Below, piece after piece: positions 53,892-62,856 of a stretch of 64,000 bases of DNA; position 1 is the first letter of the stretch, and each line of letters opens with the position of its first letter. Source of the DNA: an uncultured Sutterella sp. (lineage in GTDB: Bacteria; Pseudomonadota; Gammaproteobacteria; Burkholderiales; Burkholderiaceae_F). A program made the position numbers and the translations under genes. Location: NCBI GenBank assembly GCA_900538905.1, contig UPZS01000001.1, positions 62,001 to 126,000 on the forward strand, written 5' to 3'. Under the pieces are notes generated by a model, which saw only the letters and a program-made list of their open reading frames with translations, ran no database searches and was not told where the DNA came from.

Positions 53892-56585
53892 TTATCTGTT
53901 CTGTCCGAGTTCGAGCGAGTAGATGAGCATCGTGGCGTCTTGCGGACAATCGGCCGCACGGTAGCCGCGGCGACTCATGAGGCCGGCCATGGCATCGTTA
54001 CCTTTAAGCACCCAACCTGAAAGACGCCGTGCGCCGCGGTTGCGAGCTGCATTTTCAAGTTGTTGCATCAAAATGGCACCGAAACCCGAGCGCTGGAATT
54101 TATCTTCCACAACAATGCCGAATTCGGCCGTGTCGGAATCGGGAGCTTTCGTGAGGCGGCCGACGGCGTGAATTTCAGGGTGTTCGATGGAAGCGCCTGC
54201 ATCGGTAATGACAAAGGCTGCCTCGCGTTCGCGATCAAAGTCCGTAAAGCCGATGATTTCGTTGTCGGTGACATCGGTCGCGTCCTTATGAAAGCGTAAA
54301 TAGGCGCTCTTTTGCGACAGGCGCTGCAACAGGCGCTTTTCAGCAGCGAAATCTTCTGGGCGGATTTCGCGGATGCGCATCAGGCCGCCGCGGCTTGTGA
54401 ATTCTTCGCCTGAAGTGATCGGTGCGGGTTGCATCAGCATATGCGAGTATCGTGCGTCGGGTTCGTCGCTGCGGGCGCACAGCGCCACGCCGGCATCAAG
54501 CGACAAAGCCATTTGATCGTCTATGACCAAAGGATTGACGGAGATTTCGGCCACGGCGGGAATCTCGCACATCAAGGCAGAAATTTTCAGAAGCGTTGCC
54601 ACGAGTGCGTCTTCGTTTGCCGCAGGTAAACCGCGGAAGTCGCCCAGCGCCTTGTAGACCGGGTGACGGCGAATCATGCGGCGCGCCAGAGGCTCCGTGA
54701 GCGGCACGACTTCCACTGTGCGTTCTGTGAAAATTTCTCCGGTGCGGCCGCCGGCCGAGAAACTGATGGCGGCGCCTAGCACGGGATCGGTGGCGGCGCG
54801 GATACACACTTCGCGCAGACGTTCGCTATGGGCCATCTTCTGCACGAAGACGCCCTTAAAAAGTGCCATGGGAGCGCGTTGAGCACAGCGATCACGCACC
54901 GTACGGAACGCTTCGCGCACTTCGGACTCGGACATCAGGTTGAGTATGACACCGCCCGTATCGGTCTTGTGCGCAATGCCTTCGGCTGAAATCTTGACCG
55001 CTACCGGAAAACCGAGGCGACGTGCGGCGGCAGCCGCTTCGTTTTCGCTGGGGGTAAACGTGCAGGTCAAAGACGAGATTCCGAAACTTTGCAACAGTTC
55101 GGCCGTTTCATTGTCTGAGAGAATGAAGCGTTGCTGAGTTTTGGCTTGTCTAACGATGCGGCGCGCGGCGGCAAGATCGGGGTTGCCGGCCGTGAGCGTT
55201 TCGGAAGGCGGTTGCAGACGCTGCTTTTTGAGACTCTCGTAACGGGCCAGATTGGCAAAAGCGCGTACAGCAAGCTGCGGCGTTGCCAGACACGGCAGGC
55301 CGCTGCGTTTAAAGCTCGAACGCATCAGGCTTTCGGCAAAGGGAGCGGGCCAACAGACAATGACCGGTTTGAAAGATGTTTTCGCGGCGTTGGCCAGAAG
55401 TTGGGTCGTACGCGGCGTGGCGTTGGCTGCTGTCGGAGAGAGGGTGATCACGACACCGTCAACGTTGTCGTCGTTGAGACAAGCCGTGAGTGCCTGCGCG
55501 AAAAATTCTGCGTCGGCGTCGGCTGCAATGGCCAGAGGATTGGTGGCGCCGAGGTTGGCACTGCATATTTTTGACAGCGTTTTTTCCGTAGCAACGGAGA
55601 AATTGGCAAAATCAATTCCCTCGGCATCGGCTGCGTCGGCCGTCAGCAGTGCAAAGCCCAGACCGGTTCCGAGCATCGCCAGACGTCCCTGACGCGGATT
55701 TTTTCCTGTGTTGAACACTTCAAGCGTGGTGACAAACTCTTCGAGCGTGTCGCAGCGGATGGCGCCCACGCGTGCGATGGCAGCGTCAAAGACGGCTTCA
55801 TCGCTTGCTGCCGTGGCAAGGCGCGCACATGCTAGACGCCGGGCGTTGGTGCCGCGGCCGGCTTTGAGCACGATCACCGGCTTTTGGCGAACGGCATTTT
55901 TAAGCGAAGAGAAGAAGCTTCTCGGATGTCGCAGTGCTTCGACATGCAGCGCAATGATTTCGGTTTGCGGATCGGCCACCAGAAAGTCAATCATTTCCGC
56001 AAGCGACACTTCGCTTTCAAGGCCGGAGGAAATGACGGTGGAAAATCCGATGCCGGAGCGATCGGCATACTCGAGAACGGCGGCCGTTACGGCGCCTGAC
56101 TGGCAGAGCAGGCCGATGGAGCCGGTTTGTGCCAGGTGCGGCCAATAGCTGACATTCAAGCCGATGCTTGGACGCATGATGCCCATGGAATCCGGGCCGA
56201 TGAGACGAATGCCGGCTTCACGAGCCATTTGCGCGATGCGTTCGCGCCAGCGACGGTCGGCCGTGAGTTCTTCGTCGCCGGGTGTGATCAGCACATTGGG
56301 AATGGCCAGTTTCTTGCACTCCTTGAGCAGTCCTTCAATTTTGGACGAAGGCGTGGCGAAGACAGCCAAGTCAATCTTTGCAGGCACTTCCGAAAGAGAC
56401 GGCCAACAGGATGTTACACCGATGTATTTGTATTTCGGATTGACGGGATAGGCTTCGTGCACGCGTCTGCCGTTCATCACACCGCTCCAGACAAAAGATC
56501 CTCGACTGCCGGGGCGGTCACTTGCGCCGACGACGGCGACGGCTTTCGGATTAAAGGCGGAGGTCAGACTGTGCAGAATATCCAT
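53892..56585 (-). CDS. Pat-type acyl-CoA synthetase (NDP-forming) with GNAT acetyltransferase domain
   Basis: An 897-aa multidomain protein: a CoA-binding domain (about residues 5-130, AVAVVGASDRPGSRGSFVWS), succinyl-CoA-ligase-like domains (GSIGLLCQSGAVTAAVLEYA), an ATP-grasp domain (about 490-700, GFPVAVKISAEGIAHKTDTG) and a C-terminal GNAT domain (about 745-895, EFGIVVEDKFQRSGFGAILM). This order is that of protein lysine acetyltransferases PatZ/Pat, which acetylate metabolic enzymes such as acetyl-CoA synthetase. An ADP-forming acyl-CoA synthetase activity is not excluded. The ATG at 56585 was preferred over a TTG at 56627. It is followed by a crotonase gene. Confidence 0.88.
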   Translation of the reverse strand: MDILHSLTSAFNPKAVAVVGASDRPGSRGSFVWSGVMNGRRVHEAYPVNPKYKYIGVTSCWPSLSEVPAKIDLAVFATPSSKIEGLLKECKKLAIPNVLITPGDEELTADRRWRERIAQMAREAGIRLIGPDSMGIMRPSIGLNVSYWPHLAQTGSIGLLCQSGAVTAAVLEYADRSGIGFSTVISSGLESEVSLAEMIDFLVADPQTEIIALHVEALRHPRSFFSSLKNAVRQKPVIVLKAGRGTNARRLACARLATAASDEAVFDAAIARVGAIRCDTLEEFVTTLEVFNTGKNPRQGRLAMLGTGLGFALLTADAADAEGIDFANFSVATEKTLSKICSANLGATNPLAIAADADAEFFAQALTACLNDDNVDGVVITLSPTAANATPRTTQLLANAAKTSFKPVIVCWPAPFAESLMRSSFKRSGLPCLATPQLAVRAFANLARYESLKKQRLQPPSETLTAGNPDLAAARRIVRQAKTQQRFILSDNETAELLQSFGISSLTCTFTPSENEAAAAARRLGFPVAVKISAEGIAHKTDTGGVILNLMSESEVREAFRTVRDRCAQRAPMALFKGVFVQKMAHSERLREVCIRAATDPVLGAAISFSAGGRTGEIFTERTVEVVPLTEPLARRMIRRHPVYKALGDFRGLPAANEDALVATLLKISALMCEIPAVAEISVNPLVIDDQMALSLDAGVALCARSDEPDARYSHMLMQPAPITSGEEFTSRGGLMRIREIRPEDFAAEKRLLQRLSQKSAYLRFHKDATDVTDNEIIGFTDFDREREAAFVITDAGASIEHPEIHAVGRLTKAPDSDTAEFGIVVEDKFQRSGFGAILMQQLENAARNRGARRLSGWVLKGNDAMAGLMSRRGYRAADCPQDATMLIYSLELGQNR

Positions 56586-56726
56586 GGCTAGACACAAAGA
56601 CGAAAGAAAGGCGCGACTTGGCGACAAAGCACAACGCGCCGCAATTTCCTATCATTTACGGATGTTTGATTTTAACCGCGCGGCGGCTTGAGCTTGTGTC
56701 GAAACCGGTGAAGGCCCAGGACGCAC

Positions 56727-56999
56727 GTGCTTTGGAAACAAAATATTTGTCAGCAAATGCATCAGAAGGAAGAACTGACCACGGCTCCGCCCGAGCGCTG
56801 GCTTAAAGCCGACGGCAGTACTGTTTCGTGCACGGAAAAAGTAAAGGTGCTCGAAGAAAACTGGGAAGAGGTGAAAGCGCTGCTGCAGGATGTGCTCGAT
56901 GACGCTGTTTTGATGGGCTGTACTGAGCAGCAGGTCAAGGCTGAGTACAAGCGCTTGATTGATGCGCTTCAATGTGATTTCAAGGAGCAGAAAAGCTGA
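56727..56999 (+). CDS. Small conserved hypothetical protein
   Basis: A 90-aa protein (or 80 aa from the ATG at 56757). The core RWLKADGSTVSCTEKVKVLE followed by ENWEEVKALLQDVLDDAVLM and EYKRLIDALQ resembles a small cytoplasmic protein that I recall from betaproteobacterial genomes, function unknown. The helices suggest a coiled-coil or helical bundle. The GTG at 56727 has AGGA 5 nt upstream; the ATG at 56757 does not, so the start is uncertain. Confidence 0.65.
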   Translation: MLWKQNICQQMHQKEELTTAPPERWLKADGSTVSCTEKVKVLEENWEEVKALLQDVLDDAVLMGCTEQQVKAEYKRLIDALQCDFKEQKS

Positions 57000-57095
57000 G
57001 ACTTTTGCTCGCGTGTTTGCGAGTTTTGTGCAATGAAAGTCGTTGATGCGATCCGATAATGGTGAAATGGGAGTTTTTCTTTCGGAGGCGACGAA

Positions 57096-58160
57096 ATGAC
57101 TCAATACGCATGTTGTGACAAACACGGGCTGTCGCGACGCGATTTGCTCAAAGGCGTTGCGGCCGGTGCCGTAACTGCAGCTTCGCCGTTGGCGGCAACG
57201 GCGGCAAAGGAAGGTAAGAAGATGACAACGACTGAAACGATGGGTCAGGCCCCGGTGGTGGCTTGTAAGAAAGTGGCGGCCGATGCGCCGGGTGCAAAGG
57301 CCAAGGTGTATTTCTCGCGCAAAATCGATGCGCAGACGCTGATCGATCTTTATGAGCGCATCAACGAAGGCATCTACGGCAAGGTGGCCATCAAGTTGCA
57401 CACGGGCGAAAAAAACGGTCCCAACATTTTGCCGCGTGACATGGTAAAGGCTTTCCAGGCAACGGTGCCTGACTCCGTGATCGTGGAAACCAACACGCTC
57501 TATGAGGGCGATCGTTTTACAACCGAACAGCATCTTGAAACGCTCAAGGTCAACGGCTGGACCTTCTGTCCGGTTGACATCATGGATGCCGAAGGCACGG
57601 TGAATCTGCCGGTGCGCGGCGGCAAGCATTTCAAGGAAGTTTCCATGGGCGGCCATATCGTCAATTACGACTCCATGATCGTGCTCACGCACTTTAAGGG
57701 GCACGCGATGGGCGGTTTCGGCGGCTCGATGAAAAATATCGCCATCGGTTGCGCCGACGGCCGTATCGGCAAGGCACAGGTGCATGCCATTGACGATGTC
57801 AACAAACCTTGGGATCAGTGGCCTGCCAAGGAACGTCTGATGGAAACGATGGCCGAGTCGGCCAAGGCCGTGATTGACCATTTCGGCAAGCACATCGTTT
57901 ATATCAACGTGATGCGCCGTATGTCCGTGGACTGCGACTGCGCGGGCACCGCCGCGGCCGAGCCCACCATCGAGGACGTGGGTATTCTTGCTTCGACCGA
58001 TATTCTGGCCATTGACCAGGCTTGCGTTGACTTGGTGTACGCCACGCCGCACAACCATGATCTGGTCGAACGTATCGAGTCGCGCGTAGGTATGCATCAG
58101 CTTACCGCCATGCGCGAACTGAAGATGGGTAGCGATCGCTACACGCTCATCGAAGTCTGA
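57096..58160 (+). CDS. Tat-exported DUF362 protein with intact Cys/His motifs
   Basis: A 354-aa protein with a Tat signal (GLSRRDLLKGVAAGAVTAAS) and a full DUF362 domain: VAIKLHTGEKNGPNILPRDM, VLTHFKGHAMGGFGGSMKNI, then AIGCADGRIGK, and MSVDCDCAGTAAAEPTIEDV, then AIDQACVDLVYA. The CDC motif and the FKGH His are those kept in most family members, so a metal or Fe-S site is plausible. The function of DUF362 proteins is not established. It is separate from the aldo/keto reductase group and ends at a strong terminator. Confidence 0.85.
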   Translation: MTQYACCDKHGLSRRDLLKGVAAGAVTAASPLAATAAKEGKKMTTTETMGQAPVVACKKVAADAPGAKAKVYFSRKIDAQTLIDLYERINEGIYGKVAIKLHTGEKNGPNILPRDMVKAFQATVPDSVIVETNTLYEGDRFTTEQHLETLKVNGWTFCPVDIMDAEGTVNLPVRGGKHFKEVSMGGHIVNYDSMIVLTHFKGHAMGGFGGSMKNIAIGCADGRIGKAQVHAIDDVNKPWDQWPAKERLMETMAESAKAVIDHFGKHIVYINVMRRMSVDCDCAGTAAAEPTIEDVGILASTDILAIDQACVDLVYATPHNHDLVERIESRVGMHQLTAMRELKMGSDRYTLIEV

Positions 58161-58187
58161 CGGAATCTCTAGGGGAGGTTCGAAAAA

Positions 58188-58219
58188 GCAAAAACGCCCG
58201 AGACCGGGCGCTTTTGCTT
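58188..58219. terminator. Bidirectional terminator after the second DUF362 gene
   Basis: CGCCCG (58195-58200), loop AGAC, CGGGCG (58205-58210), extended by AGCAAAAA / CTTTTGCT arms. It lies between convergent genes. Confidence 0.82.
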
Positions 58220-58256
58220 TGCGACGCTGTTATTGCAACGCTTTGCGTTGTCGAAT

Positions 58257-58955
58257 TTAAGCTGCCGAGGCTTCCGAAGCTTTGGTGCGGCGCGTCGTAC
58301 GACGGGCTGCAGCGGGCTTGGCGGCGCTCTTTTCGTCGGAGACTGCTTTGGCCTTCGCAGACTTGGGCTTTCCAGCAGCAGCGGCGGCGCGCTTTTGCAC
58401 CAGCGACTTTTCCGGCCGCGTCGGGCGCAGGATCTTCTTGTTTTCAGCGGCAAGACGTTCGGCTTCGGCCTTGGCGGCGGCCTCGGCCTGTTCGTCTTCA
58501 GCCGTTCTCATGGAAATGCGAACGACGGGAGGAGCCACTGCGGCTTCTTCTTCCTTGACACCCCACATGGCGAGAATTTCAGACTGCGACGGAGCAGCCT
58601 GACGCTCGCGGCGGGCGACGACGCTTGCGCGCACGATCTTTTCAATGTCAGGAAGGGGAAGACGATTGAGATCCGTGAACTCGATGAGGCTGTGTTCCGC
58701 ATCGATCCCTTTCATGGTGGAGAGGAACGGTTCGATGACGGACCTTTCGGCAATGTAAAGCGTGAGCGACTTTTCGCGGGATTCGAGACCGAAAAGCGGT
58801 CCTCCGTTGAGTTCATAAAAGACAAGGCCGAAACGCTTGCTTTCACGCACACCGCGTGCAGCACGGCGAATCAGACTTGCAACTCGGGCCATAGCGACGC
58901 GACGATCCGGCGGCAATCCCTGAAGGAAAACGCCCAAAACCGTAGCTCCAACCAT
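58257..58955 (-). CDS. DUF1801-like protein with histone H1-like C-terminal tail
   Basis: A 232-aa protein. Residues 15-110 resemble the DUF1801/YdhG fold (VRESKRFGLVFYELNGGPLF ... SLIEFTDLNRLPLPDIEKIV). From about residue 150 the protein becomes a low-complexity Ala/Lys/Arg-rich tail (AAAAAGKPKSAKAKAVSDEK and AARRTTRRTKASEASAA), like bacterial histone H1-type proteins, and probably binds DNA or RNA. The ATG at 58955 has GGGAGG 4 nt upstream. The combined function is unknown. Confidence 0.7.
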   Translation of the reverse strand: MVGATVLGVFLQGLPPDRRVAMARVASLIRRAARGVRESKRFGLVFYELNGGPLFGLESREKSLTLYIAERSVIEPFLSTMKGIDAEHSLIEFTDLNRLPLPDIEKIVRASVVARRERQAAPSQSEILAMWGVKEEEAAVAPPVVRISMRTAEDEQAEAAAKAEAERLAAENKKILRPTRPEKSLVQKRAAAAAGKPKSAKAKAVSDEKSAAKPAAARRTTRRTKASEASAA

Positions 58956-59106
58956 AAAACCTCCCAAAATTACACATGCCGGTGCGGAGAAATTTTCCGC
59001 ACAAAGAAACGCTTAATTTTACCCGATTTAGGAGTTCTTTTCACGATGTCAATTTGTCCAGTCGCGTGGCCTTGATAAGAGAAGTCGTTGTTTTTTCAGG
59101 ACTTTG

Positions 59107-59613
59107 TCAATGGTTGCGATAGAAGGTGTACGTGGCGGTAAAGGGGACTTTGAGGGTAGATCCCAGCTGAGACGGCGAACAACGGGTAAGCGGTACGCCG
59201 CCTTTGCCGTTGCTGCGTTTGATGTGCGTGATCCCGGTGAGCATGCCTTCCTTACCACGCGAGGTGGTGCGATAGACCAGATCACGCAAATTGCCGGGGG
59301 AGGCATCGTCGGCATACTTTTCAATTTTGGCGACCAGAATGGAGCCGTCTTTGGCAAAGACGCTTCCTTCGGAACCCTGGCGAGCAACCACATGGCCCTT
59401 TGCGTCTTTGAGTTCAGCCTGCGGCGTAATGAACTTCCAGTAACGGCCGTTGGCGTCGGCCGTGCATTGAAATTGCTGTATGCCCTGTGCGGAGAGCACG
59501 AAGGCGGCCGAGGCGTCTGCGCCGGGGTAAAGAGGATCAAAAATGCTTTGAATGGTCGAGCACCCCACAAGCGCAAGCGAGAGGACAATCGTAAGAAGAC
59601 GGCGGTAGGACAT
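59107..59613 (-). CDS. DUF3455-domain lipoprotein
   Basis: A 168-aa protein with a lipoprotein signal (IVLSLALVGCSTIQ, lipid Cys at residue 18). The domain carries AQGIQQFQCTADANGRYWKF, GSVFAKDGSILVAKIEKY, ITHIKRSNGKGGVPLTRC and a final ATYTFYRNH, which match the DUF3455 pattern as I remember it. Its function is unknown; it is an envelope protein. There is no clear ribosome site. The 290 bp upstream, toward the oxidoreductase operon, hold no other gene. Confidence 0.78.
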   Translation of the reverse strand: MSYRRLLTIVLSLALVGCSTIQSIFDPLYPGADASAAFVLSAQGIQQFQCTADANGRYWKFITPQAELKDAKGHVVARQGSEGSVFAKDGSILVAKIEKYADDASPGNLRDLVYRTTSRGKEGMLTGITHIKRSNGKGGVPLTRCSPSQLGSTLKVPFTATYTFYRNH

Positions 59614-59906
59614 GGTTTTTCAATTCGGTCAATAAAAGGCGACAAGGAAGGATTTTAGAGCCTGCAGCTCCTCTTTTCGGCTGAAGAAAAAAATGGAAAG
59701 GACCGATAGGCTTCCAAGATGAAGAGCGTTGCGAAAAACTCAAAATTTGCGGCGTGCAAATCGTCAAAGTTTTGGCAGAATTCATAACAATATTGTTTAC
59801 CCCATGCACGGGCGTTTCAGGAAGTGAAAACGTCCGCGCGGTTTCGTGCGCGTCCGGCGACAGATTTCAGAAGCGGGCGCGTGCAACGGCACATGGAGAA
59901 TACGTC

Positions 59907-60488
59907 GTGTATCAGATCAGAATTCACGGCCGCGGAGGGCAGGGCGTCGTAACCGCCGCCGAAATGCTCAGCGTGGCAGCCTTTACCGAAGGCCATTGGG
60001 CACAGGCGTTTCCGAGCTTTGGCTCCGAACGAACCGGCGCACCGGTGGTTGCTTTTGCCCGTATCGATGAAAAAGAAATCCGTCTGCGTGAACCGATTCA
60101 GGAGCCCGATGTGGTGCTCGTGCAGGATCGCACGCTTTTGGAAAGCGAAGATGTCTTCGGCGGCATTCGTCCCGACGGCTATGTGCTGATCAACAGCTCG
60201 TCAACGCCCGAAGAACTCGGACTCGGCGAACTCATCGCACGTCTGCCCAAGGGCCATGTTCAGACGGTACCGGCCACGCGTTTTGCCATTGAAAACATCG
60301 GTCGCCCGTTGCCCGGTGCCGGTATGCTCGCGGGCTTTGCCGCCATGACGGGGGCGATTACGCTCGAGAACGTACAGGCGGCTTACAACGCGCGTTTCGG
60401 CGGCAAAATTGCCGAAGCCAACGCCAAGGTTGCTCAGGCGGCCTGGGATCACGTCAAAGCCCAATTGAAGCAAGCGGAGGAAAACTGA
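59907..60488 (+). CDS. 2-oxoacid:acceptor oxidoreductase gamma subunit
   Basis: A 193-aa protein of the pyruvate/2-oxoacid:ferredoxin oxidoreductase gamma family. Conserved: IRIHGRGGQGVVTAAEMLSV, FPSFGSERTGAPV and the C-terminal NIGRPLPGAGMLAGFAAMTG. I place the start at the GTG 59907 because GGAG lies 8-9 nt upstream and the family begins at this point; a longer frame from 59754 is unlikely. It is translationally coupled to the alpha gene (TGATG overlap). The overall complex forms acetyl-CoA or another acyl-CoA anaerobically. Confidence 0.9.
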   Translation: MYQIRIHGRGGQGVVTAAEMLSVAAFTEGHWAQAFPSFGSERTGAPVVAFARIDEKEIRLREPIQEPDVVLVQDRTLLESEDVFGGIRPDGYVLINSSSTPEELGLGELIARLPKGHVQTVPATRFAIENIGRPLPGAGMLAGFAAMTGAITLENVQAAYNARFGGKIAEANAKVAQAAWDHVKAQLKQAEEN

Positions 60489-61732
60489 TGCTCAAGCAAA
60501 TCGAAGGCAGTCAGGGCGTTGCACAGGCCGTGGCGCTGTGCCGACCCGAGGTGATCTGCGCGTATCCGATTTCGCCGCAGACCCATATTGTGGAAGCGCT
60601 CGGCACAATGACCCGCAAGGGCTTGATTCCCAACTGCGAATACATCAACGTTGAAAGCGAATTTGCAGCCATGTCTGTGGCCATCGGCGCCAGCGTGGGC
60701 GGCGCACGTGCCTACACTGCAACGGCCTCTCAGGGACTGCTCTACATGGTTGAAGCTGTCTACAACGCTTCCGGTCTGGGGCTGCCCATTGTGATGACTG
60801 TTGCCAACCGAGCCATCGGTGCGCCGATCAACATTTGGAACGACCATTCGGACTCGATGAGTCAGCGCGACAGCGGCTGGATTCAGATTTTTGCTGAAAC
60901 GAACCAAGAAGCGGCTGACTTGCACATTCAGGCTTTCCGCATCGCCGAAGAGCTATCGCTGCCGGTGATGGTCTGTATGGACGGTTTTGTGCTGACGCAC
61001 GCCTTTGAACGCATTGACATTCCCTCTCAGGAAGAAGTCGACAAGTTCCTACCGCCGTATTCGCCTCGTCAGGAGCTCGACCCGAGCGATCCGATCTCCA
61101 TCGGCGCCATGGTTGGTCCCGAGGCCTTTACCGAAGTGCGTTACCTCGCGCACGTCAAGCAGCGTCAGGCGCTCGAGCTTATCCCGCAGGTAGCCGCAGA
61201 ATTCAAGGAAGTGTTCGGCCGCAGCTCGGGCGGTCTGGTTCATACCTACCGCTGCGAGGATGCCGACATTCGTATCGTCGCTATGGGTTCGTGCCTGGGC
61301 ACGATCAAGGACGCTGTCGACGAATTGCGTGAAGAGACAGACCTCAAGATTGGTGTTGTTGGCGTCAAGTGCTTCCGTCCGTTCCCGGTTGAAGTAATGG
61401 GCGAAGCGCTTGAAGGCGCCAAGACAGTGGTTGTGCTCGAACGCACCCTTGCTGTGGGTTCGGGCGGCGTATTGAGCCGCGACATCATGGTTTCCATCAA
61501 AGATCCGAGCGTTACCCGCTACACGGTCATTGCCGGCTTGGGCGGCCGCGCCATCACGAAAGCTTCTTTGAAGAAGATGCTCAGGGAAGCTGCGGCACAT
61601 CAGCTGGAAACGCTGACCTTCATGGACCTCAACAAGGAACTTGTCGAGCGACAGCTGGAACGCGAACGCAAGACTCGCAAGTCCGGCCCCGTGCCCGAAG
61701 CTTTGATTCGCGACGCGGCGATGCACCAGTAA
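60488..61732 (+). CDS. 2-oxoacid:acceptor oxidoreductase alpha subunit
   Basis: A 414-aa protein. The pyrimidine-binding domain is seen at AYPISPQTHIVEALGTMTRK and YINVESEFAAMSVAIGASVG, then GARAYTATASQGLLYMVEAV. It contains the domain II region (VVGVKCFRPFPVEVMGEALE). It overlaps the gamma stop by one base and is followed by the beta gene. The closest type is pyruvate:ferredoxin oxidoreductase, four-subunit form; the substrate is not proven. Confidence 0.92.
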   Translation: MLKQIEGSQGVAQAVALCRPEVICAYPISPQTHIVEALGTMTRKGLIPNCEYINVESEFAAMSVAIGASVGGARAYTATASQGLLYMVEAVYNASGLGLPIVMTVANRAIGAPINIWNDHSDSMSQRDSGWIQIFAETNQEAADLHIQAFRIAEELSLPVMVCMDGFVLTHAFERIDIPSQEEVDKFLPPYSPRQELDPSDPISIGAMVGPEAFTEVRYLAHVKQRQALELIPQVAAEFKEVFGRSSGGLVHTYRCEDADIRIVAMGSCLGTIKDAVDELREETDLKIGVVGVKCFRPFPVEVMGEALEGAKTVVVLERTLAVGSGGVLSRDIMVSIKDPSVTRYTVIAGLGGRAITKASLKKMLREAAAHQLETLTFMDLNKELVERQLERERKTRKSGPVPEALIRDAAMHQ

Positions 61733-61753
61733 CGTCAAAAGAGGCAATACCAA

Positions 61754-62815
61754 ATGCAGGAATCAGCAATCCGCTTTTATCAGACGGGCACCTGGACGGT
61801 CGGCAATCGCCTCCTTGACCCGACGGATCGTACCGTTCAGTCCTCCCAGGAGCGCCACAACGCTCTGAATTCCGGTCACCGCGCCTGTCAAGGCTGCGGC
61901 GAAGCGCTCGGCGCACGCTATGCAGTTGATGCGGCCTTTGCCGCCACCAACGGACAGATCATCGCTACCAACGCCACGGGCTGCCTGGAAGTCTTCTCCA
62001 CGCCGTATCCCGAAAGCGCCTGGCAGCTGCCGTGGTTCCATTCGCTTTTCGGCAATACGGCGGCCGTTGCGACCGGTTTGGCTGCGGCCGCGCGCGTCAA
62101 GGCCCGCAAGAAGGGCGGCGAACCTGTTCGCATTCTGGCCTTGGGCGGCGACGGTGGCACCACAGACATCGGTTTCGGATGCCTGTCGGGCATGTTTGAG
62201 CGTAACGACGACGTGCTCTACATCTGCTTTGATAATGAGGCTTATATGAATACCGGTGTGCAGCGTTCGTCGGCAACGCCTCCTGCGGCCCGTACGGCGA
62301 CGACGATGCCGACGCCCGATTTCCCGGGCAACAGTTTCGGTCAGGGCAAGAATGTGCCGGCCATTGCCATGGCGCACGGCATTCCCTACGTGGCAACTGC
62401 CACTGTGGCCGACCTGCACGACCTGGAACGCAAAGTGCGCTATGCGATGAGTTTTCACGGCGCGCGCTACATCCACATTCTCGTTCCATGCCCGCTTGGC
62501 TGGGGCGCTCCGTCGGCCAAGACGATTGAACTCGCGCGTCTTGCGCACGAAACAGGTTTGTTCCCGGTCTTTGAAGCCGAATACGGTGAGGTGACCAATG
62601 TTTCCAAGATCCGTCGCAAGCAGCCCGTCGAGAAGTATCTGATGCTGCAGAAGCGCTTTGCGCACTTGTTCGGCAAGAAGGGCAATCCGGAAATCGTGCA
62701 GCGCATGCAGGCGCTTGCCGATCGCAACATTGCCCGCTACGGCTTGCTCGGCGACGAGCAGGGCGACGATATTCCGGTGCCCGAACAGGCCGAAGAACGT
62801 CATCATGTGATTTGA
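61754..62815 (+). CDS. 2-oxoacid:acceptor oxidoreductase beta subunit (TPP-binding)
   Basis: A 353-aa protein binding thiamine diphosphate and an Fe-S cluster. It has HRACQGCGEAL (Cys pair), ATGCLEVFSTPYPESAWQLP, the TPP motif LALGGDGGTTDIGFG with CFDNEAYMNTGVQRSSATPP, and TIELARLAHETGLFPVFEAE. The length and motifs fit PorB-type subunits. It is followed by a flavin/Fe-S subunit gene. Confidence 0.93.
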   Translation: MQESAIRFYQTGTWTVGNRLLDPTDRTVQSSQERHNALNSGHRACQGCGEALGARYAVDAAFAATNGQIIATNATGCLEVFSTPYPESAWQLPWFHSLFGNTAAVATGLAAAARVKARKKGGEPVRILALGGDGGTTDIGFGCLSGMFERNDDVLYICFDNEAYMNTGVQRSSATPPAARTATTMPTPDFPGNSFGQGKNVPAIAMAHGIPYVATATVADLHDLERKVRYAMSFHGARYIHILVPCPLGWGAPSAKTIELARLAHETGLFPVFEAEYGEVTNVSKIRRKQPVEKYLMLQKRFAHLFGKKGNPEIVQRMQALADRNIARYGLLGDEQGDDIPVPEQAEERHHVI

Positions 62816-62856
62816 TCCGCTGCCAAAGCGACTGACTGTGAGCGGAAGTTAAGAAA

